Shown here: in pieces, positions 53,359 to 63,697 of the stretch | How the letters are laid out: every line of letters starts with the position of its first letter | How positions within the stretch are numbered: the first letter of the stretch is position 1 | Assembly: GCF_002109325.1 (NCBI RefSeq) | Contig: NZ_CP015348.1 | Coordinates: forward strand, 2,543,501-2,607,500 | Source: Sporosarcina ureae | GTDB lineage: Bacteria > Bacillota > Bacilli > Bacillales_A > Planococcaceae | DNA: 64,000 nt | Reading direction: 5' to 3' | Notes under the pieces: generated by a model | What the model saw: the letters and a program-made list of their open reading frames with translations, nothing else | Databases searched by the model: none | What the model was told of the DNA's origin: nothing | Translations under genes and position numbers: made by a program

Positions 53359-56300
53359 ATGAATAAAATATTGTTTATAGTCAAACGGGATCTCCGGAAT
53401 ATATTCAAGAATAAAGCGGCGCTCATCGTCATTGCAGCCATTGCATTTCTACCGTCGCTCTATGCCTGGATGAACATTTTGGCTTCGTGGGATCCATATT
53501 CCAATACGAAAGGCGTATCAGTAGCGATTGTTAGTGAAGATCAAGGCGCAGAAATTGAGGGTAAGGAATTCAATGTCGGAGACGAAGTAATCGTTTCGCT
53601 GACCAAGAATGATGATCTCGGTTGGCAGTTCGTGACGAAAGACGAAGCCTTAAAAGGTGTTAAGCACGGCGATTACTACGCTGCGATTATCATCCCCAAG
53701 AATTTCTCGGAAAATTTAAGCAGTATCGTTACAGACGATATTAAACAACCGACATTGGATTATTATATCAATGAAAAGATTAATGCGATTTCTCCAAAAG
53801 TAGCAGGCAAGGGCGCATCTGCTATAGTAGAGAATATCGATAGCACGTTCGTTGAAGAAGCGAACAAAGCAGTGATCAAGGTATTCAATAATCTAGGAGT
53901 GGAACTGGAAAACAATCGTGTCAATATTGAAAAACTACGCGATTTAGTTTATCAACTAGAATATGATATTCCCGACATTTATTCGAAATTGCAGCTAGTG
54001 GATAAAGGGTTAAATTTCGCGGATTCTTCTATTGATCGTGTGGATCTGGTATTGGACGATGTCAATTCGGTGCATGCGAATGCGAAAAAACTGAATGCAC
54101 GATTGATCAGCAAGTTGCAAGAGAATGAAAAGACCGTGGATAATACATTGCGGGTCATTACATCCAACTTGGAGAGTGCGCAAACCGCATTCCGTAAAGT
54201 GCCTGATCTGACAAGTGAATTGTCAGGTAAAGGGGAAGATGTGGATCGTATCGTCGATTCACTGCGCGATAAGCAAGGTAAATTGGAAGATACAAATGCT
54301 AGGTTAGATGATATTTATGATTATTTGAAGAAGCAGGATCAGAATTTAAAAGATTCATCCAATATTAAAGACTTGCAGAGTTCTTTGAGTGACAGCGTGG
54401 CGGATTTAAGTCGTCTGAAGAAGAACTTGGAAACTATCATTTCAGATTTACAAAGTGGTAAGAATCCAGCGACGGATCTGATCACACAAACACAGGCGCT
54501 GTCAGACAAGCTTGCTGAAGATATGGATAAAATCAAAGGTAATTATGAAAATATATTGTCTCCTCAAACGGAAAAGTTGATGAAGCAGTTGAAAGAGCTT
54601 TCTGTGAATATTACAAGCTTGCTGGACCGTGCAACGGAAGTGAATACGAATGCGCAGAAAGTTGTGCAAGGCTTGATCGATAAGCGGGAGTCAATTGATT
54701 TCAGTCAATTCCAAGAACAGCTCGACAGTATGTCCACTGCCATTGAAGATCAAATCGGTAAAACGGATACAGTGATTTCAGTTCTTGAAGCCGCTGGAAA
54801 AGTAACCGGTAGTGACAAAATTGCTAGTTTGGGACAGAGATTTGTTTCGTTAAGAGAACAGTTAGTATCGACTAAACAAGTCATTGACAAAGTGCAAGCC
54901 GCCATCAATAAAGGCGAAAAGCCAAGTCTTGAGTTGTTGAATCAATTGAAAGGACAGTTGGAAGCTAGCGAGCAAAAGATTGTGGATGCGCGAAATCAAT
55001 TTGATGCGAATAGCCAAAAGGCGATTACTGATGCAATTGAACAACTGCAGACTTTTGATGAGGGATTACGTGATCGATTCAATGAACTCCAAGCCTCAAA
55101 GACAGAAATTGATGAGAAGCTTGCAGGATTGTTAGGGACAGCAGAAGATCCAAAGGTTACGATTGGCGTACTTCAAACGATGGTAGATCGTATCGATAAT
55201 GGGCTGTCAGCAATTGGATCGATTACAAGTGGACTAACAGATTTAGAGAAGTTCATTCATTCCGATAAGCTTTCTGGAGAGATTGAACGCATCAAAACGG
55301 TGCAAAACAGTTTATCATCTGCCAATTCATCTGTAGACGGCTTAGTTGGTCGAATCAATGAATCAAAAGCAAATGGAAAGAAACATTTGGCTGAAGTCGA
55401 TCGCGTATCCGGAGAATTGGATCGCTCGGTTGGGGAAGCTATTGATTTCGTCAACAGTGATTTGACAAGAAAGTATAAGTCGGCGATGCGTGACGCAACA
55501 AATGCTTTATATGATGTGTCCGACGTATTGGATGAAGTGAATGGACGGATTCCACGTTTGCGTACGGCACTTGAAAAGGCAGAAGCAGGGGTTGCGCTAG
55601 GGAAAACGGATTTAGCGAAAGCGGAGAAGTACTTCCCGGAAGCGCGTGAAACGATTGAAACGATGGCGGAGAAGATCCGTAAATTAGAAGAAGACGGCGA
55701 CTTGGATAGATTATTGGATGTTCTCGCAACAGATCCTACTGGTGTTAGTAAGTTTTTCGCTGAACCGGTAGTATTGGATGAGCACCAGCTATATCCAATT
55801 CCGAACTACGGTTCCGCAATGAGCCCGTTCTATACAACGCTATCATTATGGGTCGGTGCGTTGTTAATGGTCTCCACGTTAAAAGTGGACATTCGGGAGA
55901 AAACACGGTTCAAGAGTTACCAAACGTATATTGGACGGTTAATCATCTTCGCCGGGATCGGGACGATTCAATCATTGATCGTCACGCTAGGTGAGATATT
56001 TATCATGGACGTCTATGTGGTGAATAAGCTGCCATTTGTGATATTCGGTGTGATCATTAGTGTTGTATTCGTTACTATTGTCTACACACTCGTATCCGTA
56101 TTTGGTAACACTGGAAAAGTCATCGCAATTATTTTGATGGTCATGCAGCTCGGTGCGTCAGGCGGAACATTCCCGATCCAGATGGCACCCGAATTCTTCC
56201 AACGCATTTCTGCATTCATGCCGTTCACCCATGCAATCACTTTATTGCGTGAATCCATTGGGGGCATTATCTGGGCGGTGGCTTGGAAACAAATTCTCTA

Positions 56301-56415
56301 CCTGTTCATCTATTTCGCTTTATCGCTAGGTGTGGGAATAGGATTGAAGAAATTCTTTAATAAATCGAGCGATAAGTTTATTGAGAAAGCGAAGGAAAGT
56401 AATATTGTGATGTGA
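53359..56415 (+). CDS. yhgE: YhgE/Pip-type large membrane protein
   Basis: A 1018-residue protein with the YhgE/Pip plan. The N-terminal helix (KAALIVIAAIAFLPSLYAWMNI, residues 18-40) is followed by a 790-residue extracellular region: the Pip domain (55-200; VSVAIVSEDQGAEIEGKEFNVGDE) and long coiled coils (210-790) with many Asp, Leu, Lys and Gln heptads. Five C-terminal helices (825-1000) resemble ABC-2 permeases. Homologues include phage-receptor (YueB/Pip) and export proteins. The function of YhgE is unknown. It should be driven with the TetR gene before it; a strong terminator follows. Confidence 0.9.
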   Translation: MNKILFIVKRDLRNIFKNKAALIVIAAIAFLPSLYAWMNILASWDPYSNTKGVSVAIVSEDQGAEIEGKEFNVGDEVIVSLTKNDDLGWQFVTKDEALKGVKHGDYYAAIIIPKNFSENLSSIVTDDIKQPTLDYYINEKINAISPKVAGKGASAIVENIDSTFVEEANKAVIKVFNNLGVELENNRVNIEKLRDLVYQLEYDIPDIYSKLQLVDKGLNFADSSIDRVDLVLDDVNSVHANAKKLNARLISKLQENEKTVDNTLRVITSNLESAQTAFRKVPDLTSELSGKGEDVDRIVDSLRDKQGKLEDTNARLDDIYDYLKKQDQNLKDSSNIKDLQSSLSDSVADLSRLKKNLETIISDLQSGKNPATDLITQTQALSDKLAEDMDKIKGNYENILSPQTEKLMKQLKELSVNITSLLDRATEVNTNAQKVVQGLIDKRESIDFSQFQEQLDSMSTAIEDQIGKTDTVISVLEAAGKVTGSDKIASLGQRFVSLREQLVSTKQVIDKVQAAINKGEKPSLELLNQLKGQLEASEQKIVDARNQFDANSQKAITDAIEQLQTFDEGLRDRFNELQASKTEIDEKLAGLLGTAEDPKVTIGVLQTMVDRIDNGLSAIGSITSGLTDLEKFIHSDKLSGEIERIKTVQNSLSSANSSVDGLVGRINESKANGKKHLAEVDRVSGELDRSVGEAIDFVNSDLTRKYKSAMRDATNALYDVSDVLDEVNGRIPRLRTALEKAEAGVALGKTDLAKAEKYFPEARETIETMAEKIRKLEEDGDLDRLLDVLATDPTGVSKFFAEPVVLDEHQLYPIPNYGSAMSPFYTTLSLWVGALLMVSTLKVDIREKTRFKSYQTYIGRLIIFAGIGTIQSLIVTLGEIFIMDVYVVNKLPFVIFGVIISVVFVTIVYTLVSVFGNTGKVIAIILMVMQLGASGGTFPIQMAPEFFQRISAFMPFTHAITLLRESIGGIIWAVAWKQILYLFIYFALSLGVGIGLKKFFNKSSDKFIEKAKESNIVM

Positions 56416-56422
56416 TGATAAA

Positions 56423-56469
56423 TAAAGGCTGCATGGAAAGTTATTAATAACTTTTCATGCAGCCTTTTT
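56423..56469 (+). terminator. Intrinsic terminator of yhgE
   Basis: An almost perfect inverted repeat, about 22 bases per arm (AAAGGCTGCATG... form), followed by five T. It may also serve the convergent gene at 56502. Confidence 0.9.
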
Positions 56470-56501
56470 ACGTGTATCTAAACTTTATAGAATAAAATCC
56501 G

Positions 56502-58749
56502 TTAGAATAGCTTCATTTGTTGAGAATTATTCTTGTCATCGATTCCATTAACATAACCCATATCTCGAAATCCTTTTGATCGCTTCTTGGCCATATTTAT
56601 TAGAATGGGAACCTTTTGGTCAATATAGTCATACACACGTACTTCTTGCTTTTCGGAATAGTTACGATGTAATCTTCCTACATATTGAGTAAGAAGACCT
56701 TTCCAGGAGATAGGCATAGTTAAAAATAATGCATCTAATCGAGGTAAATCAAATCCTTCACCAATATACTTGCCAGTCGCAATAATTACTAATTCATCTT
56801 CACTTGGTAAATTACGAATCATGTTCAATGCTCGTTCTTGTTCCTTTTTTGATAGTTCTCCTGAAAGAATAACAATATTTTTTGAGAAGCCCTTGAGCAA
56901 GTCATGTAGTATTTTAACATGGTTAACTCTTTCGGTTAGAATTAATGGTGTCCTACCATCTTCTAATGCTAAAAGTACGTCATCGAAAATAAGTCGATTT
57001 CGCTTATCGTCCACTGCAATTTCATTGTACATTTGCTGTATGCTTTCAGATTTAGTTTTATATGAAGTTTTTCTTTCATAGATTAGATGATGGAAAGGTC
57101 GTATGAGAGCCTGTTCTTTAGCATCAGTTTTATATAAGATTGGTCCGCATTGCATGGTGATTATTGGGTGAAGTCCATCCCTACGTGTAGGTGTAGCAGT
57201 CAGGCCATAAACATATTTTGCTCGAACCATTTTCATCAGTTTTTCTGAAGTATATGCTGATAAATGATGACATTCATCTACTATGATCTGTCCATATTGA
57301 GTAATGATAGGATTAATACCTTTAGAAGTTAGAGTTTGTATTGTTGCTACATCAATATTTCCAGTAGCTACTTGTTTTCCACCACCAAATTGTCCTATTT
57401 CCTTATGTGATAAGTTCAAGAATATTGAGAGTTGATCAATCCACTGATTTAGTAGTTGTTTTCGATTGACTATAATAAGTGTATTGACTTTTTGGTCAGC
57501 AATCAAAGCTGCGGCTGTTACTGTTTTTCCGAATCCTGTAGTGGCTGCTAGAATTCCGCTATCATTTTCTTTCAGCTGTTTTAGCGCATCCAACTGTTGT
57601 GGAGATAAAGTTCCAGAGAAGTGTGTTTCTATTGGATGACCTAAAAAGCGTTCATTTGCCCAGTCTACTTTAATACCTTTAGATGTTAGTAAATCTTGAA
57701 TAGCTTGTTCGCATCCCCTAGGAAGAATTAAGTGGGTAGTAGTCTTATCGAAACTTTCAATGAGGGGAGGGATGATATAGGTAGATAATCGTTTAGCTTT
57801 TGCTTTAAAATATTCAGGATTTCCAAAAGTAGCTAAGTTTTCGAGTTGTGAAGTAAGTGAATCAGAAAGATCTTCTAGCTTGAAATGAATGCCATTCTTT
57901 TTAATGACTTTTAACGCGCTCTGCTCTTTAATAGATTTACTAATATTATTCCGTACATTAAGTAGTTTCAAATAGTTATTCATAGCATTCTCGTCTACTT
58001 TATTTAGGCAAGATAGGTATAGCCACTGATCTTCAAATGGTTTAAAGTTATCATTAACAAAAACGCTATTGCCTACATCCCGGGCATAGCGTTGTAAAGG
58101 TAATGCGATTAGGTTCCCTAAACTATTATTGTTTTTAAGGAAGTCCTGGCTTGGAAACAAACGGTCAAAAGACTTTAATTCAGCTGTTGTGTTCTTATCG
58201 ACATAGTTAATAAGTGTTTTGCCAAGGGTGCGAGCTAATGAAGAAGGTAAGGCTTCTGAAAAGAAAATCCATACATGCGCTCCATTACCAGAACGAGATC
58301 TTTCAATGCTAATAGGAAGCTGAATCTTTCTGCAGATATTTACGAACGCTAATACATCGTCTTGCCAATTTTTTATCAAAGTCGACTACAAGAAACCAAC
58401 AAGAGTTATCTATTAACAATGGATATAAACCGACAACGTGCTTCCCACTTAAATGGTCGTAAACAGTTTGATCGGTAAGAGGGATGAAGGCTTTATTCTT
58501 ACGAGCTGGTGAATATCCGCTCTTTCCATTATCTAAATCCCATCGAGTTGCATAAACATCCATTCTACCTCGAAATAAACTTTGAAATAACTGAACCTTT
58601 TCTTGTGCGGTCGAAGTATCGGTAACTAAACTGGTAGATTCTTTAATCTGAAATGCAGGTAAATGGTTCTGTACTATCATTTTTAAGTATTTATTTTCTG
58701 TATGAAGTTTTTCTAGTTCAAGATTCAATTCTCGTTCAGACTTCTTCAT
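56502..58749 (-). pseudogene. TOTE-type primase-SF2 helicase, split by frameshift in an A6 tract
   Basis: The upstream frame (from ATG 58749, GAGGTG site) carries a coiled-coil start and the first half of an archaeo-eukaryotic primase: SLFRGRMDVYATRW, KHVVGLYPLL, and the catalytic WFLVVDFD. The frame is lost at six A's (plus-strand T's 58369-58374). Removing one A continues smoothly as KNWQDDVLAFVNICRKIQLP...IERSRSGNGAHVWIFF, then a superfamily-2 helicase: TTGFGKTVTAA, IIVDECHHLS, LTATPTR, IATGKYIGEGFDLP and QYVGRLHR. The joined protein (about 748 residues) matches the primase-helicase of TOTE conflict systems. The break may be mutation, read error or phase switching. Confidence 0.82.
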
Positions 58750-58883
58750 AAACAATGCACCTCTTATATTTTAATTCAGTAATTCGCTATACTTAGTTTA
58801 CTAAGAAAATTAGATTAAATACAAGAGGGTTTTGAATATTCAATGCAATGACTTTTTATATACAACATATAACATTAGCCACT

Positions 58884-59213
58884 TTACCTGTTCTCCATTA
58901 AACTCCAAACGGTTTTGATAATATCATCACACTTGACGAACAATGTACTCTCCAACACGAATGTGTTCGTAGTGCCGTCATTCAACTCTACGGTAATGCC
59001 ATTCGGTACGATGCCTAATACATATGACGAATCAATATTATTGATATCCTGAATAGTAAATTCCATCGCGTCTCTTTTGAAATGCATATTTCGTGGCTGG
59101 AAAAGAAAGCGTTGATCTGTAATAAATAAATCCCCACTAACGTAATCTATGCTTTTGCGTAAATCTACCGGAATTTCATATAGGACATTTTCATTTTCAT
59201 GAGAAACTATCAT
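58884..59213 (-). CDS. GRAM/PH-like small protein
   Basis: A 109-residue protein. GDLFITDQRFLFQPR and FTIQDINNIDSSYVLGIVPNGITVEL show the beta strands of a bacterial GRAM (PH-like) domain. Such domains bind lipids or proteins. The start ATG 59213 has AAAGGAGA upstream. It sits between the primase-helicase and the minisatellite; whether it is linked to either is unknown. Confidence 0.7.
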   Translation of the reverse strand: MIVSHENENVLYEIPVDLRKSIDYVSGDLFITDQRFLFQPRNMHFKRDAMEFTIQDINNIDSSYVLGIVPNGITVELNDGTTNTFVLESTLFVKCDDIIKTVWSLMENR

Positions 59214-59326
59214 ACCGATCTCTCCTTTATGGATAGTAACGAAGACTCCATTTCCATTTTACCTATATAAATATGTATAAACAAGTGATGTTGATTCTTT
59301 TAGCGAAGAGGTGAGTGGGGGTAGTT

Positions 59327-59840
59327 GCTCTATTTGATGTGGTATCCGCTCTATCGTCCGCGTTATCCGCTCTATGCGCCGCGTTATCCGCTCTATCATC
59401 CGCGCTATCCGCTCTATGCGAGATCGCGCCCGCTCTATCGGCCGTGATATTCGCTCTAACAGGGTCCGCATCCGCTCTTATCGGCCGCGTTATCCGCTCT
59501 ATGCGAGCCCGCGCCCGCTCTATCGGCTGGGATATCCGCTCTATGCGAGCCCGCGCCCGCTCTATCGGCTGGGATATCCGCTCTATGCGAGCCCGCGCCC
59601 GCTCTATCAGCCGCGCTATCCGCTCTATGCGAGATCGCGCCCGCTCTATCGGCCGTGATATTCGCTCTATCAGGGTCCGCGACCGCTCTATCAGCCGCGC
59701 TATCCGCTCTATGCGAGCCCGCATCCGCTCTATCAGCCGCGTTATCCGCTCTATGCGATTCCGTGACCGCTCTATCCACCGAGTTATCCGCTCTATCACC
59801 CGCGCTATCCGCTCTATGCCAGCCCACGACCGCTCTATTT
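59327..59840. repeat. Minisatellite, 24 units of 21 bp
   Basis: Each unit begins GCTCTAT (or a one-base variant) and is 21 bp, except the eighth (59474-59495), which is 22 bp. Two main types alternate, one going on GCGAGCCCGCGCCC, the other CGGCTGGGATATCC or CAGCCGCGCTATCC, giving a 42-bp higher-order period. The array is clearly richer in G and C than its flanks. Because 21 is a multiple of 3, several frames on both strands stay open for hundreds of bases. The 22-bp unit shifts the frame midway and no ribosome site is seen, so I do not call it coding. Confidence 0.93.
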
Positions 59841-59845
59841 CCCTA

Positions 59846-59918
59846 TTGACACTAAAAAACCTTGTCTGTTATCATTATGTGTAACCGGTACCACATATGA
59901 ATGTGTTACCGGTTACAT
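59846..59918 (+). promoter_or_regulatory. Promoter and twin operators of the ribose operon
   Basis: TTGACA (59846-59851) and TATCAT (59870-59875) make a sigma-A promoter. Two LacI-type palindromes with an ACCGGT core follow: TGTAACCGGTACCACA (59880-59895) and GTGTTACCGGTTACAT (59903-59918). They are 23 bp apart, roughly two helical turns, on the same face, a layout suited to RbsR repression. The -35 box is six bases from the end of the minisatellite. Confidence 0.8.
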
Positions 59919-59942
59919 ATCGAGAGATTGTAGGTGGAATAG

Positions 59943-60920
59943 TTGGCTAATATACGGGATGTCGCGCAACATGCAGGGGTTTCAGTAGCGACTGTTTCAC
60001 GTTATTTAAATAATAAAGGATACATAAGTGAAGAAGCGAAACGAGTCATTGGCAAAGCCGTTGAGGAATTGAACTATGAGCCAAGCATGATCGCGCGTTC
60101 GCTCAGTACGAAGCAATCGACGTTTATTGGATTGATTGTGCCAGATATCGTCAATCCATTTTTTCCGGAACTTGCACGTGCGATAGAAGATATCGCGTTA
60201 GCTTATGGATACACTGTCATCCTATGCAATTCAGATGAAGACTTGGAAAAGGAAATTAATTATGTCCGAACGCTTCAGCAGAAATATGTAGCCGGTTTTA
60301 TTGTGGCGACGAGTCATGTAGAGGCTGAACATTACACCGGTTTGGACGTTCCGATCGTAGCGATTGACCGCAGAATTCATTCGTCGATTCCGTATATTGC
60401 GACGGATAACCGCGAAGGTGCGCGCATTGGAACGGAGCATTTATTACAGAGTGGCTGTAAAAATATTCTTTGTATGCGAGGGCCATCGGGATTAGGTCCT
60501 GCAGATGATCGATTTGCTGGGTTCAATGATGCTGTGAACGGGAAAGATATAGAAACTCATATTATTGAATGTCCCTTCCATTTTGAAATAGCTGAGACGA
60601 TGGTGAAGAAGGTGTTGCAAGACGTGCCGATCGATGGGATTTTTGCGAGTAGTGATGTCACCGCGGCAGGTGCAATGAAGGCTGCGTATTCTTTAGGCAT
60701 ACACGTACCGGATCAGCTTCAAATCGTAGGGTATGACGGAACGATGCTAGCGAGCCAATTAACACCAGGCCTAACAACGGTTGCTCAGGACTTATACAAA
60801 ATTGGTGCGATGGCGGCAAGAATGCTTATTAAATTAATTGAAGGGCACGAGCTGACGGAGCGTGAAGTACTAATTCCGGCAGAGTTGCTCATTCGTGAGA
60901 CGACAAGGAGTGAGACGTAA
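59943..60920 (+). CDS. rbsR: LacI-family ribose operon repressor
   Basis: A 325-residue regulator. N-terminal helix-turn-helix: IRDVAQHAGVSVATVSRYLNN; hinge RSLSTKQS; ribose-binding-type core 60-325 (IGLIVPDIVNPFFPELAR). The start is TTG 59943, with AGGTGG five bases upstream. It heads the rbs operon and probably binds the two palindromes upstream, released by ribose. The stop overlaps the rbsK start (TAATG). Confidence 0.93.
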   Translation: MANIRDVAQHAGVSVATVSRYLNNKGYISEEAKRVIGKAVEELNYEPSMIARSLSTKQSTFIGLIVPDIVNPFFPELARAIEDIALAYGYTVILCNSDEDLEKEINYVRTLQQKYVAGFIVATSHVEAEHYTGLDVPIVAIDRRIHSSIPYIATDNREGARIGTEHLLQSGCKNILCMRGPSGLGPADDRFAGFNDAVNGKDIETHIIECPFHFEIAETMVKKVLQDVPIDGIFASSDVTAAGAMKAAYSLGIHVPDQLQIVGYDGTMLASQLTPGLTTVAQDLYKIGAMAARMLIKLIEGHELTEREVLIPAELLIRETTRSET

Positions 60921-61798
60921 TGATAACGGTCATTGGCAGTGCCAATATGGATTTGGTAGTCGGCACGGAGAATTTTCCGGATCAAGGCGAGACGGTTCTT
61001 GGAAATGTGTTCGATACGGTGCCGGGTGGAAAAGGCGCGAATCAGGCAATTGCGGCAGCGCGACTAGGTAGCGAAACGCATATGGCGGCTTGTGTAGGGA
61101 ATGATATGTTCGGTACGAGTATATTGAATAATCTAGAGCAAAACAAAGTCGGTGTCACAGGTGTTCGTGTGGTTGAAGGAGCTTCCGGTATTGCGAATAT
61201 TTTACTATCGGAAGGAGATAATCGGATTATCGTCGTTCCAGGCGCCAATTCTTCGTTGATGCCTAGTTATATTGACGAAATTGAGGAACTCATCAAGCGC
61301 AGTAAACTGGTGATGCTTCAATTGGAAATCCCTATCCCGACCGTTATCTATGCGTTGGCGAAATGCCAAGCACTCAATATTCCCGTGATGTTAAATCCTG
61401 CACCAGCACGAGGCTTTGAGCTGGATATGATGCCATCCATCAAGTATTTGACGCCGAATGAAACGGAATGTGAGCAGATCTTCGGCATGGATATGGTGAG
61501 TGCATTAGAAAAGTATCCGAACCGTTTAATTATTACGCTAGGTAGTGATGGTGCGCGGTTCTTTGATGGAGAAAAGCATGTGATCGTAGAGAGCTTTAAG
61601 ACAAATGTCGTGGATACAACAGGCGCAGGTGATACGTTTAACGGAGCGCTTGCACATGGAATTGTAACCGGCATGGAGTTGGAACAAGCGGTTCGTTTCG
61701 CGAATGCAGCGGCATCGCTTTCCGTAGAGAAGTTTGGCGCACAAGGTGGCATGCCTTCATTTGAAGAAGTGAAAGCGCGTTTGGAGGAAAGGCGATGA
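60920..61798 (+). CDS. rbsK: Ribokinase
   Basis: A 292-residue PfkB-family kinase turning ribose into ribose 5-phosphate. Signs: GSANMDLVVGTENFPDQGET (start), PGGKGANQAIAAARLG, and the catalytic Asp in DTTGAGDTFNGALAHG (near 236). Translationally coupled to rbsR before it and rbsD after it (ATGA overlap). Confidence 0.95.
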   Translation: MITVIGSANMDLVVGTENFPDQGETVLGNVFDTVPGGKGANQAIAAARLGSETHMAACVGNDMFGTSILNNLEQNKVGVTGVRVVEGASGIANILLSEGDNRIIVVPGANSSLMPSYIDEIEELIKRSKLVMLQLEIPIPTVIYALAKCQALNIPVMLNPAPARGFELDMMPSIKYLTPNETECEQIFGMDMVSALEKYPNRLIITLGSDGARFFDGEKHVIVESFKTNVVDTTGAGDTFNGALAHGIVTGMELEQAVRFANAAASLSVEKFGAQGGMPSFEEVKARLEERR

Positions 61799-62184
61799 AA
61801 AAGCAAGGTATGATCAATCGTGATATTGCGGCTGTGCTCGCTAAGATGGGTCACACTGATCAACTAACGATAGCCGATTGCGGTCTACCAATTCCAGAAG
61901 ATGTTCCGTGTATCGATCTTTCGTATACACTCGGAAAACCTTCATTCACTGAAGTACTAACTGAACTATTACAAGACTTTCAAGTAGAAAAAGTATATAT
62001 TGCTGGTGAAATAAAAGCGGAGAACTCTAAAGTATACAGTAAAATCAAAGAGTTAGAATGTCCGATAGATGAGCTGACACATGAGCAATTGAAAGAACAA
62101 TCAAGTCGATCGAAAGTAATTATTCGTACAGGAGAAGCGACACCTTACGCCAATATTATCGTGCAGTCGGGCGTCATATTCTGA
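61795..62184 (+). CDS. rbsD: D-ribose pyranase
   Basis: A 129-residue protein that interconverts pyran and furan forms of ribose. Family signs: MKKQGMINRDIAAVLAKMGH with the catalytic His (near 20), ADCGLPIP, and the C-terminal IRTGEATPYANIIVQSGVIF block. Standard length. Confidence 0.95.
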   Translation: MKKQGMINRDIAAVLAKMGHTDQLTIADCGLPIPEDVPCIDLSYTLGKPSFTEVLTELLQDFQVEKVYIAGEIKAENSKVYSKIKELECPIDELTHEQLKEQSSRSKVIIRTGEATPYANIIVQSGVIF

Positions 62185-62200
62185 AAGTGGGTGAGCAGAG

Positions 62201-63697
62201 ATGATTGCGATGAGCGGAATATCGAAAAGTTTTAATGGAAATAAAGTACTCGATAATGTGGAGTTTAATGTGGTGAAAGGTGAAATCCATGCGCTTATGG
62301 GCGAGAATGGTGCAGGGAAATCTACGATGATGAAGATTTTGACAGGGATTTATACGCGTGATTCAGGTGAGATCTACGTCAAAGGTGAGAAAGTAGAGTT
62401 CAAAAGTGCTAAAGAAGCTGAGGCTGCAGGCATTGCGGTTATTCACCAAGAGCTTAATATTTTACCTGACTTAACCGTTGCGGAGAACTTTTATTTAGGT
62501 AAAGAAAAGACTTTCGGCAAAACTGGAATTTTGAAGACGAAGGAAATGAATCGTCAAGCGGAAGAGATTCTATCGAAGTTAGGATTGAATGTGGATGCAC
62601 GTACCATCACGCGTGAATTGTCTGTCGGTAAACAGCAGATTATTGAAATTGCGAAGGCGGTTTCTTCTAATGCCGAACTGATTGTGATGGATGAGCCGAC
62701 TGCAGCACTGACGGATCGTGAAATCGAAACGTTATTTAAAACGGTTCGCGCATTGCAGGCAGAAGGCGTTTCATTCGTTTATATATCTCACCGCATGGAA
62801 GAGATTTTCGCGATGTGCGACCGCATTACCATTTTGCGAGACGGTCAATACGTCGGTGTGCGAAATATTAAAGATACGACGTTTGAAGAAATTGTCCAGA
62901 TGATGGTCGGACGTGAATTGGGTGAACGATTCCCAGCACGTGCTTGTGAAATAGGCGATGTGAAATTGAAAGTAGAAAACCTCTCGCGCAGTGACTATTT
63001 TGAAGATGTATCATTTGAAGTGCGAAAAGGTGAAATCGTCGGTATTGCCGGATTGATGGGTGCCGGGCGTACGGAAGTGATTCAATCTATTTTCGGCTTT
63101 AAGAAGCCAACTGCAGGTAAAGTTTTCATTGATGGAAAGCATGTAGTGATTTCGAATCCTTTACAAGCGAAAAAGCTTGGGATCGGATACGTTACGGAAG
63201 ACCGGAAATCTGAAGGGTTAATTCTTGAATTTTCGGTACGAGAAAATATGTGCCTGACCAATTTCAATCGTATTTCTAACTCAGGAGTCATTCAACGAAC
63301 GAAAGAAAATCAGTTGTATGACACGATGTCTCAACGTCTCGGTGTTCGCACATCTGGACCTGAACAAAGCGTCAAGTCGTTGAGCGGTGGTAACCAGCAA
63401 AAGGTAGTTATCGCGAAATGGCTTGGGATTGAGCCGGATATTCTATTCTTGGATGAACCGACAAGAGGTGTCGACGTTGGAGCGAAGAAAGAAATTTACA
63501 GCATCATCAATGAGTTGGCTGAGCGTGGAGTTGCGATTGTGATGATTTCATCTGAACTACCAGAAGTGATCGGTATGGCAGACCGCGTGCTCGTTATGCA
63601 CGAAGGCCAGTTGATGGCCAACTTGCCAAAAGAAGAAATGACACAGGAACGGATTATGCATTTTGCAACAGGAGGTGACAAAGTTGTCCAAAACTAA
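62201..63697 (+). CDS. rbsA: Ribose ABC transporter, double ATPase
   Basis: A 498-residue protein with two nucleotide-binding domains. The first has Walker [10 protein letters not shown], signature LSVGKQQ and Walker [13 protein letters not shown]; the second has a degenerate Walker A ([10 protein letters not shown]), signature LSGGNQQK and [12 protein letters not shown]. This pattern is that of RbsA/MglA/XylG transporters. The start is 17 bases after rbsD. The end overlaps the rbsC start. Confidence 0.95.
   Translation: MIAMSGISKSFNGNKVLDNVEFNVVKGEIHALMGENGAGKSTMMKILTGIYTRDSGEIYVKGEKVEFKSAKEAEAAGIAVIHQELNILPDLTVAENFYLGKEKTFGKTGILKTKEMNRQAEEILSKLGLNVDARTITRELSVGKQQIIEIAKAVSSNAELIVMDEPTAALTDREIETLFKTVRALQAEGVSFVYISHRMEEIFAMCDRITILRDGQYVGVRNIKDTTFEEIVQMMVGRELGERFPARACEIGDVKLKVENLSRSDYFEDVSFEVRKGEIVGIAGLMGAGRTEVIQSIFGFKKPTAGKVFIDGKHVVISNPLQAKKLGIGYVTEDRKSEGLILEFSVRENMCLTNFNRISNSGVIQRTKENQLYDTMSQRLGVRTSGPEQSVKSLSGGNQQKVVIAKWLGIEPDILFLDEPTRGVDVGAKKEIYSIINELAERGVAIVMISSELPEVIGMADRVLVMHEGQLMANLPKEEMTQERIMHFATGGDKVVQN

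Noticed and set aside
59327..59840. CRISPR array
   Set aside because: Units abut with no unique spacers, the unit is too short, and there are no cas genes.
59263..59884. Long open frames on both strands of the minisatellite (for example 59315-59884 plus, 59263-59799 minus)
   Set aside because: A 21-bp unit keeps frames open by itself. No start with a ribosome site is seen, and a 22-bp unit shifts the frame in the middle.
61348..61863. 171-residue minus-strand frame
   Set aside because: Antisense to rbsK and rbsD, both intact.
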